Positions 1 through 5,031 of a stretch of DNA of 5,031 nucleotides are shown in pieces. The translations under genes were made by a program, and so were the position numbers. The stretch lies in the NCBI GenBank assembly GCA_018882645.1, contig VERM01000139.1, forward strand, positions 1 to 5,031, read 5' to 3'. The notes under the pieces were generated by a model that did no database searches, was not told the DNA's origin, and saw nothing but the letters and a program-made list of their open reading frames with translations. Position 1 is the first letter of the stretch; each line of letters begins with the position of its first letter. This stretch comes from Ferruginibacter sp. Lineage in GTDB: Bacteria > Bacteroidota > Bacteroidia > Chitinophagales > Chitinophagaceae.

Positions 1-411
1 GCCCCAATACTCCTCCGTTTGTGGATGAACCAAAGGATCACCGTAAACTTCACTTGTACTGGCAACTAGAATACGAGCTTTTTTGGCCAAAGCAAGACCA
101 AGACAATTGTGTGTTCCCAAAGAACCCACTTTCAAAGTCTGAATGGGAATCTTCAGATAATCAATCGGACTCGCTGGTGATGCAAAATGAAGAATGTAAT
201 CGAGGTGACCGGGCACATGTATGAATTTGGACACATCATGATTGTAAAACTCAAACTCTTTTAGTTTGAACAGATGTTCTATATTTTTTAAATCGCCGGT
301 AATCAGATTATCCATTCCAATTACATTATACCCTTCCCGGATAAATCTGTCGCATAAATGAGACCCTAAAAAACCGGCAGCCCCTGTTATTAAAATTCGT
401 TTGTTCGGCAC
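1..411 (-). CDS. uxs: UDP-glucuronate decarboxylase (UDP-xylose synthase), N-terminal part, cut by the window edge
   Basis: This is an extended short-chain dehydrogenase/reductase that converts UDP-glucuronate to UDP-xylose through a 4-keto intermediate, using bound NAD+ in the cytoplasm. Only 137 codons are visible; the family usually has about 310-320 residues. The Rossmann motif GAAGFLGSH spans residues 10-18, and the acidic residue of MDN (Asp34) fits binding of the NAD ribose. ASPASPIDY (77-85) and [14 protein letters not shown] (118-131) are hallmarks of this family rather than of GalE or RmlB. Thr119 and Glu121 are expected active-site residues; the YxxxK pair lies outside the window. 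GTG at 411-409 is the only plausible start: an in-frame TAA lies ten codons upstream and there is no in-frame ATG or TTG between. No Shine-Dalgarno is visible. It follows ugd after 27 bp, and ugd makes its substrate. The family call is strong; the exact start is somewhat less sure. Confidence 0.93.
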   Translation of the reverse strand, partial: MPNKRILITGAAGFLGSHLCDRFIREGYNVIGMDNLITGDLKNIEHLFKLKEFEFYNHDVSKFIHVPGHLDYILHFASPASPIDYLKIPIQTLKVGSLGTHNCLGLALAKKARILVASTSEVYGDPLVHPQTEEYWG

Positions 412-438
412 TGTTGTAATATTTAAGTTAATAATTTG

Positions 439-1764
439 TTACCTCACTTTTTTTCTTCCAACACTTTCATAATAATAGCCCAAAGCTTCCATTTGCTTCA
501 AATCAAACAAATTTCTTCCGTCAAAAATGGTTTTGGTTTTAAGCAAAGAAGTTGTTTTATCAAAGTCTGGTGTTCTAAATTCGTTCCACTCAGTTGCTAT
601 CAATAAAGCGTCAGCTCCTTGCAAAGCATCGTACTGATTGTCAACATAGTTGATTTTATCCCCTATTAATGCTTTTACATTACTCATTGCCTCAGGATCA
701 AAAGCCGTTACTGTTGCACCTCTCTCAATTAAAGCATCAATCATATACAAGGCGGGAGCCTCTCTGATATCATCTGTATTGGGCTTAAACGCCAAACCCC
801 ATAAGGCAAAATGTTTGCCTTTTAAATTACCATTATAGTATGATTCAATTTTTGGGATAAGATGTAATTTTTGTCTTTCATTGACCTCCATCACCGCATC
901 CAGAATCTTAAAATCATATTTCACTTCATCAGATGATTTGGACAATGCCTGAACATCTTTAGGAAAACAGCTTCCACCATAGCCAATCCCCGGAAATAAA
1001 AAACGTTTTCCGATACGCTCATCACTTCCGATTCCTCTCCTAACCATATCCACATCGGCTCCCAATCGTTCACATAACTGAGCGATTTCGTTCATGAAAC
1101 TGATTTTAACCGCCAGAAAAGAGTTGGCTGCATATTTGGTAAGTTCCGCAGAATTTTCATCCATAAAAACAACCGGATTACCCTGACGAACAAAAGGTGC
1201 ATACAAATCATTCATTACCTTAATGGCGCGCTCAGAGGTTGTGCCCACCACTACCCTGTCGGGCTTCATAAAATCATCCACCGCAACCCCTTCACGTAAA
1301 AACTCAGGATTACTCACCACATCAAAAGCATTATGGAGTTCAGGTCCGGATGCTAAAATTGCCGCTTTCACTTTTGCAGCAGTTCCCACCGGAACAGTGC
1401 TCTTGTCGACAATTACTTTGTAATCGGCAGGTTTCAATATTTTTCCCAGATCAGCAGCTACATTCAAGATGTAAGATAAATCAGCACTGCCATCTTCTCC
1501 GGGAGGAGTGGGTAGTGCAAGAAAAATGATCTGAGCATTCTCAACTGCTTTTTCCAGTGAATTGGTAAAATGCAATCTTCCTTCTTTCAGATTTCGTAAA
1601 AAAATCTTTTCCAATCCGGGCTCGAAGATGGTAATCTGACCACCGGAAAGTTTCTCCACTTTCTTGGCATCGATATCAACGCAGGTCACATTGTTTCCGG
1701 TCTCGGCAAAACAAGTACCCGTTACCAGTCCCACGTATCCGGTTCCTACTACGGCAATTTTCAT
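439..1764 (-). CDS. ugd: UDP-glucose 6-dehydrogenase
   Basis: This cytoplasmic enzyme oxidises UDP-glucose twice, with 2 NAD+, to UDP-glucuronate, the precursor for uronic acid and pentose sugars of surface polysaccharides. At 441 residues it has the usual length. The N-terminal NAD domain starts with GTGYVGLVTG (7-16), followed by FEPGL (47-51), LPTPPGEDGSADL (84-96), STVPVGT (122-128) and SNPEFLREG (151-159). The central helical domain carries ELTKYAANSFLAVKISF (207-223). The active-site segment GGSCFPKD (263-270) holds the catalytic Cys266. Lys210, Asn214 and Asp270 match the other conserved catalytic residues of the family. The C-terminal UDP-binding domain begins near WGLAFKPNTDDIREAPA (322-338). 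GGSCFPKD separates it from UDP-GlcNAc or UDP-ManNAc dehydrogenases, which usually have a GGHC-type motif. The ATG start lies just before the Rossmann strand and 18 bp after the aminotransferase stop, as expected in an operon. Confidence 0.97.
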   Translation of the reverse strand: MKIAVVGTGYVGLVTGTCFAETGNNVTCVDIDAKKVEKLSGGQITIFEPGLEKIFLRNLKEGRLHFTNSLEKAVENAQIIFLALPTPPGEDGSADLSYILNVAADLGKILKPADYKVIVDKSTVPVGTAAKVKAAILASGPELHNAFDVVSNPEFLREGVAVDDFMKPDRVVVGTTSERAIKVMNDLYAPFVRQGNPVVFMDENSAELTKYAANSFLAVKISFMNEIAQLCERLGADVDMVRRGIGSDERIGKRFLFPGIGYGGSCFPKDVQALSKSSDEVKYDFKILDAVMEVNERQKLHLIPKIESYYNGNLKGKHFALWGLAFKPNTDDIREAPALYMIDALIERGATVTAFDPEAMSNVKALIGDKINYVDNQYDALQGADALLIATEWNEFRTPDFDKTTSLLKTKTIFDGRNLFDLKQMEALGYYYESVGRKKVR

Positions 1765-1782
1765 AATGAATTGTTTTGGTGA

Positions 1783-2931
1783 TTATTGAAATGTTTTGTT
1801 TATGAATGTCAACACATGATCAACTATAAATTGCTGTTGCTCACGATCCAATTCGGTATGAATAGGCAACGATATTACACGTTCTGTAAGCCAATCAGTA
1901 ATCGGTAAATTAAAATCACTCCCTCCCAGATGATCAAACATTTTTTGTTTGTGTGCAGGCACCGGATAATAAATCATAGATGGAATTCCCTTTGAGGAGA
2001 GATAAGCACTCAGCTCGTCTCTGTTGACATTGTGTAGTATCAGCGTATACTGATGAAACACATGTGTATTATTATTGGCCCTGAAAGGTATTTCTATGTG
2101 AGGGCTGTCTGCAAAACTGCGATCGTAGAAATCAGCAGCAGATCTGCGTGCTTCAATATATTCATCAAGATGACGAAGTTTGATATCTAGAATTGCGGCC
2201 TGTATGGCATCCAGACGGGAGTTGCACCCTACCACATCATGATAATATCTTTTTTGCTGACCATGCGATGCTATCATGCGCAGCTGCAAGGCGAGAGAAT
2301 CATCATCCGTAAAAATTGCACCCCCGTCACCAAAGGCTCCTAAATTTTTTGAAGGATAAAAAGAAGTACAACCAATATGACCGATGCCACCCGTTTTCTT
2401 ATTTGTTCCGTCGCTGAATGTATATACGTTACCAATAGCTTGCGCATTATCTTCTATCACATAAAGATTATGCTTTTGGGAAATAGTCATAATCGCTTCC
2501 ATATCTGCCGCATGGCCATAAAGATGAACCGGAACAATGGCTTTTGTTTTGCGCGTTATCGCTTTTTCAACAGCAGAAGGATTAATACAGAATGTATGCT
2601 TATCCACTTCCACAAAAACAGGCTTTATTCCCAATAGTGCAGCTACCTCCACAGTAGCAATATAGGTAAACGATGGCGTAATCACCTCATCTCCCGGCTT
2701 CAATCCCAGTGCCATCATAGCAATTTGTAGTGCATCCGTTCCATTGGCACACGGTATCACATGTTTGCTTCCGTTATATTGTGCAAGATTCGAAGCAAAA
2801 TCATTAACCACTTTACCTCCAATGAATTGAGAGCTCTCCATAACTGAAATAACAGCAGCATCAACTTCTTCTTTTATTTTCAGATACTGAGTTCCCGTAT
2901 CCACCATTTGTAAAGGCCTCATAAATAACAT
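1783..2931 (-). CDS. DegT/DnrJ/EryC1/StrS family PLP-dependent sugar aminotransferase
   Basis: This is a PLP enzyme of the sugar-nucleotide aminotransferase family, which transfers an amino group, usually from glutamate, to a keto-sugar nucleotide. The 382 residues are a full-length fold. PCANGTDALQIAMMALG (60-76) and GDEVITPSFTYIAT (80-93) form the cofactor and substrate region. VIEDNAQAIG (158-167) supplies Asp161 for the PLP ring nitrogen. SFYPSKNLGAFGDGG (190-204) holds Lys195, the expected Schiff-base lysine. NSRLDAIQAAIL (237-248) and YYPVPAHKQ (321-329) are typical of the family. From memory it resembles WbpE/WlbC, the 3-amino transferases for UDP-2-acetamido-3-keto-glucuronate, but position and substrate specificity cannot be read from sequence. 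It leads an apparent operon with ugd and uxs. The start is uncertain: the ATG at 2931 lies only 14 bp from the promoter element, and the ATG at 2922 (Met4, beginning MRPLQMVD) fits homologue N-termini as I recall them at least as well. Confidence 0.93.
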   Translation of the reverse strand: MLFMRPLQMVDTGTQYLKIKEEVDAAVISVMESSQFIGGKVVNDFASNLAQYNGSKHVIPCANGTDALQIAMMALGLKPGDEVITPSFTYIATVEVAALLGIKPVFVEVDKHTFCINPSAVEKAITRKTKAIVPVHLYGHAADMEAIMTISQKHNLYVIEDNAQAIGNVYTFSDGTNKKTGGIGHIGCTSFYPSKNLGAFGDGGAIFTDDDSLALQLRMIASHGQQKRYYHDVVGCNSRLDAIQAAILDIKLRHLDEYIEARRSAADFYDRSFADSPHIEIPFRANNNTHVFHQYTLILHNVNRDELSAYLSSKGIPSMIYYPVPAHKQKMFDHLGGSDFNLPITDWLTERVISLPIHTELDREQQQFIVDHVLTFINKTFQ

Positions 2932-2945
2932 AAATTAAACGGCTG

Positions 2946-2953
2946 CAAAGATA
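2946..2953 (-). promoter_or_regulatory. Bacteroidota-type -7 element for the aminotransferase-ugd-uxs operon
   Basis: Read on the minus strand the sequence is TATCTTTG, an exact match to the TAnnTTTG element recognised by the primary sigma factor of Bacteroidota. It ends 14 bp before the ATG at 2931 and 23 bp before the alternative ATG at 2922, so the leader would be very short. No convincing TTTG -33 element lies 19-21 bp upstream; the nearest TTTTG (2970-2966) is only about 12 bp away. The call rests on motif match and position alone. Confidence 0.5.
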
Positions 2954-2960
2954 CAATTTG

Positions 2961-2980
2961 ATCAGCAAAATTTGGCTGAT
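2961..2980. repeat. 20-bp near-perfect palindrome, possible operator
   Basis: The sequence is ATCAGC, A, AAATTT, G, GCTGAT: outer arms of 6 bp and a self-complementary AAATTT core, with 18 of 20 positions symmetric. It begins 7 bp upstream of the TATCTTTG element of the minus-strand operon, where the -33 region would lie, so a dimeric regulator bound here could block or recruit polymerase. It has no proper loop or U-tract, which argues for a DNA-level binding site rather than a terminator. The symmetry is seen directly; the operator role is inferred. Confidence 0.45.
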
Positions 2981-3025
2981 AGCACATCTGTATTACCCAT
3001 AAAATATGCTATTACATTGAGTTTA

Positions 3026-3047
3026 TGTATGAAAATATAATCATACA
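3026..3047. repeat. Inverted repeat upstream of the waaA promoter element
   Basis: Perfect 7-bp arms TGTATGA (3026-3032) and TCATACA (3041-3047) flank an 8-bp A/T spacer. The repeat ends 12 bp before the TACATTTG element that faces waaA, so it occupies the region upstream of and around the missing -33 box. It could be a binding site for a dimeric regulator. Because the region is very A+T-rich, a chance dyad is more likely here than for the palindrome at 2961-2980. Confidence 0.35.
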
Positions 3048-3059
3048 ATTAATTGAACG

Positions 3060-3067
3060 TACATTTG
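3060..3067 (+). promoter_or_regulatory. Bacteroidota-type -7 element for waaA
   Basis: TACATTTG matches TAnnTTTG exactly and ends 8 bp before the waaA ATG. Transcription from it would give an almost leaderless mRNA. No good TTTG -33 element is visible at the usual spacing, so the real promoter could lie further upstream in the 144-bp intergenic region. The assignment is by motif and orientation only. Confidence 0.4.
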
Positions 3068-3075
3068 GGTTCTGA

Positions 3076-4317
3076 ATGAAAATACTTTCAGTCATATTGT
3101 ACAATTTGTTTATTCAATTATATGCTTTTTCAATCCGAATAGCTTCCATTTGGAACAAAAAAGCAAGAATGTGGGTAAGAGGAAGAAAAACATTTCCCGA
3201 TTTTCAATTTGATAAAAAAACAATCTGGATGCATTGCGCCAGTCTGGGCGAATTTGAACAAGGCAGACCGGTTCTGGAAAATCTAAAAAAATCATACCCC
3301 GAACATTCTATCGTATTGAGTTTTTTTTCTCCAAGCGGATATTTGTCTGCACAAAAGCATAAAGACAATTATCAAATCATATATCTGCCATTGGATACAG
3401 CTTTCAATGCAAAAAAAATCATCAGCAGAATCAACCCTGGCATCGTTTTATGGGTTAAATATGAGTACTGGTATCATCACCTGACCGAAATAAAAAAAGG
3501 AAATATTCCACTTCTGTTGATTTCCGGAATATTCAGAGAAAATCAACCTTTTTTTAAATTTTACGGACATTTATGGAGAAAAATACTTAGATCGTTTACT
3601 CATTTTTTTGTTCAGAACAGTCATTCAAAGCTTCTGTTGGAGTCAATCGGTTTCAATGAAAACATCACCATATCGGGTGATACCAGATTCGATCGGGTTA
3701 TAGAAATCGCGGAAAACAAAGTGCCTGTTGAAGGCATCGATGCTTTCAAAGAAAATAATCGTTTACTCGTTGCCGGTAGCACATGGAAAGAAGACGTGCA
3801 AATGCTCGCAGAATATGCAAAAAAGAATCCCTCATTGAAATTCGTCATCGCACCCCACGAAATCAGCATGCATTCACTTAAAGAGACGAAAAACATTTTT
3901 TCCAACGCGGTTTTATATTCTGAACTGAAAATCAACTCAGCCCTAAGCGAAACATCAAATGTTCTGATTATAGACAACATCGGAATGTTGTCGAGGTTAT
4001 ATGCTTATGCCGATATCTGTTATATTGGCGGAGGATTCAATAAAAGTGGCATTCACAATACGCTGGAGGCTGCTGCTTATGGAAAACCGGTTGTTTTTGG
4101 ACCTCATTACAAAAAATTTGAGGAAGCAAACCGACTCATAAAAGAAGGTGGTGGTGCCACATTCCGAAATTACAGCGAACTTGAAAAAATTTTGAATGAA
4201 TTTATCGGCAATCCCGAAAAATTAATGGAAGCAGGCAAAAAAGCCAAAGAAATTGTGTACAACAGCAAAGGTGCCACAGAAAAAATCAGCGCATATATCA
4301 AAGGAATCTTCTCCTGA
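3076..4317 (+). CDS. waaA: 3-deoxy-D-manno-octulosonic acid (Kdo) transferase
   Basis: WaaA (KdtA, family GT30) transfers Kdo from CMP-Kdo to the lipid A precursor at the inner face of the cytoplasmic membrane, an early step in LPS core assembly. The 413 residues match the family length. A hydrophobic N-terminal segment (about 4-25) fits a membrane anchor, followed by a basic stretch KKARMWVRGRK. The N-terminal GT-B domain contains WMHCASLGEFEQGRP (51-65), with Glu59 at the position of the catalytic base, and LSFFSPSGY (81-89). VKYEYWYH (127-134), SGIFRENQ (150-157) and ISGDTRFDRV (199-208) are further family blocks. The C-terminal domain has IGGGFNKSGIHNTLEAAAYG (317-336) and FGPHYKKF (341-348). 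The GIHN motif replaces the GGHN seen in E. coli. The sequence does not show how many Kdo residues it adds. The ATG at 3076 is supported because the anchor begins at once. It is divergent from the sugar-nucleotide operon. Confidence 0.95.
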   Translation: MKILSVILYNLFIQLYAFSIRIASIWNKKARMWVRGRKTFPDFQFDKKTIWMHCASLGEFEQGRPVLENLKKSYPEHSIVLSFFSPSGYLSAQKHKDNYQIIYLPLDTAFNAKKIISRINPGIVLWVKYEYWYHHLTEIKKGNIPLLLISGIFRENQPFFKFYGHLWRKILRSFTHFFVQNSHSKLLLESIGFNENITISGDTRFDRVIEIAENKVPVEGIDAFKENNRLLVAGSTWKEDVQMLAEYAKKNPSLKFVIAPHEISMHSLKETKNIFSNAVLYSELKINSALSETSNVLIIDNIGMLSRLYAYADICYIGGGFNKSGIHNTLEAAAYGKPVVFGPHYKKFEEANRLIKEGGGATFRNYSELEKILNEFIGNPEKLMEAGKKAKEIVYNSKGATEKISAYIKGIFS

Positions 4318-5029
4318 TCAATTGATCAAACTGCTTTACCAAATCAGACTTTTCATCCCACGCCAGCTTAAGCTTCAATTCTCTTTTTATCCAATATTCC
4401 GCCTCTGCATAAATGGCAAATCCATTGATTGTTTTGATGCTTCTCTCATACATTGCCTCATCTTCACGAAACAATTCACTTATAAAAATATAACGATCAT
4501 TCAGACCAATGGCTTTTTTTAAATCCTTTACAGGAGTGTCTTTTAATGCATCACTCAACTCAGTAGCCCTTTTTCCAATGATGTCATTGATAGAAGTTTC
4601 AGAGGTATTTTGAATGGCTTCCTCCGTCGGAGAATCATTCACTTCAGGAGTAGGAATGTTTTGATGCGAGAGTGTAGGAATATCCTCGATCGGATCAAAT
4701 AATAAATGAGGCTTTGATTTTACACTCAATACATTCTTAACGTCAGCAATCTTTTTTATTTTATCAATTTCTTCATTCAGTTCGGACTCATCTACTTCAA
4801 GTTCAAAAAAAAGTTTTTCATCATTCTCTTTTACGGATGAAGGATGATCATCGATAAAATCAAAAGAAGAAGAAACATGTACAGCCACCGAAGAATGATC
4901 TGAATAATCTTGTTGAGATGCCTTCACCGTCAACAGCTCTGCCTGCAACATTTGAATAGTAAGCAAGAGCTCGTCAATTCCGGATTGGGAAGACAATTGC
5001 TCCCTTAATTTATCAATGAGTGTCGCCAC
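4298..5029 (-). CDS. Protein of unknown function with a conserved-looking C-terminal domain
   Basis: I cannot assign a function. The 243 visible residues fall into three parts. Residues 1-40 are predicted amphipathic helix (LIDKLREQL, then IDELLLTIQMLQAELL) that could form a coiled coil. Residues 41-145 are a low-complexity acidic and Ser/Thr/Pro-rich linker, probably disordered. Residues 147-243 form a compact charged domain with INDIIGKRATELSDALKD, DLKKAIGLNDRYIFISELF, DEAMYERSIKTINGF, EAEYWIKREL and a basic end RRRFL. From memory, very similar C-termini occur in uncharacterised Bacteroidota proteins. There is no signal peptide or membrane segment, so it is probably cytoplasmic. GTG at 5029-5027 is the first start in the window, but the frame is open to the edge and the real start may lie beyond it. 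Its last codons overlap the end of waaA by 20 bp, tail to tail. It is a real gene judging by length, composition and position. Confidence 0.82.
   Translation of the reverse strand: MATLIDKLREQLSSQSGIDELLLTIQMLQAELLTVKASQQDYSDHSSVAVHVSSSFDFIDDHPSSVKENDEKLFFELEVDESELNEEIDKIKKIADVKNVLSVKSKPHLLFDPIEDIPTLSHQNIPTPEVNDSPTEEAIQNTSETSINDIIGKRATELSDALKDTPVKDLKKAIGLNDRYIFISELFREDEAMYERSIKTINGFAIYAEAEYWIKRELKLKLAWDEKSDLVKQFDQLIRRRFL
4315..4328. repeat. 14-bp perfect palindrome at the convergent gene ends
   Basis: TGATCAATTGATCA is its own reverse complement and begins with the TGA stop codon of waaA. It lies inside the last codons of the opposing gene. As RNA it could form a 5-bp stem with an AATT loop on either strand, but no U-tract follows in either direction. 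It is therefore a weak terminator candidate at best, and may be chance in A+T-rich DNA. Confidence 0.3.
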
Positions 5030-5031
5030 CC

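Noticed and set aside
21..224. 67-codon open frame on the plus strand
   Set aside because: It lies entirely antisense to the uxs coding region, whose translation matches the UDP-glucuronate decarboxylase family throughout; the plus-strand product has no recognisable features.
439..1764. WbpA/WecC-type UDP-N-acetylhexosamine dehydrogenase
   Set aside because: The active-site segment is GGSCFPKD, as in UDP-glucose dehydrogenases, and the gene is followed directly by a UDP-glucuronate decarboxylase.
2377..2637. 86-codon open frame on the plus strand
   Set aside because: It is antisense to the aminotransferase active-site region and has an unlikely composition (rich in Cys, Ile, Asn and Arg); treated as a shadow.
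3621..3980. 119-codon open frame on the minus strand
   Set aside because: It is antisense to the middle of waaA, which carries clear family motifs across this stretch; no start signal or recognisable domain supports the minus-strand frame.
4315..4328. Bidirectional intrinsic terminator at the convergent junction
   Set aside because: The palindrome gives only a 5-bp A/T-rich stem and is not followed by a U-tract on either strand, so I list it only as an inverted repeat.
4253..4522. 89-codon open frame across the waaA end
   Set aside because: It overlaps two real genes and reads as a random product; a separate small gene at the junction is not supported.

Overview
This A+T-rich window most likely comes from a member of the Bacteroidota. 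Three things support that. Both divergent promoters in the middle of the window match the Bacteroidota -7 element TAnnTTTG. No gene has a clear Shine-Dalgarno sequence. The Kdo transferase carries the GIHN variant motif, and the gene at the right edge has a C-terminal domain, that I associate with this phylum from memory. I cannot assign a genus.

Layout. Positions 1-2931 hold three minus-strand genes that look like one operon with gaps of 18 and 27 bp. Transcription runs from a DegT/DnrJ/EryC1/StrS sugar aminotransferase (2931 to 1783), to UDP-glucose 6-dehydrogenase ugd (1764 to 439), to the first 137 codons of a UDP-glucuronate decarboxylase (uxs; 411 to beyond position 1). The uxs gene starts with GTG and is cut by the window edge. 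Positions 2932-3075 form a 144-bp divergent control region. It contains one TAnnTTTG element facing each way and two inverted repeats, one just upstream of each element. Positions 3076-4317 encode the Kdo transferase waaA/kdtA on the plus strand. Positions 4298-5029 encode, on the minus strand, a protein of unknown function. It converges on waaA, and the two genes overlap tail to tail by 20 bp.

How the genes work together. The theme is the cell envelope. Ugd oxidises UDP-glucose to UDP-glucuronate, and Uxs decarboxylates that to UDP-xylose. The PLP aminotransferase probably makes an amino sugar nucleotide for the same surface polysaccharide or LPS. WaaA adds Kdo to the lipid A precursor, the base on which core LPS is built. 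Two-way control from the shared intergenic region is plausible but inferred.

I see no mobile element, CRISPR array, tRNA, rRNA, riboswitch or strong intrinsic terminator. I also see no clear sign of an undescribed system. The least explained items are the palindromes in the divergent promoter region and the conserved-looking protein of unknown function at the right edge.
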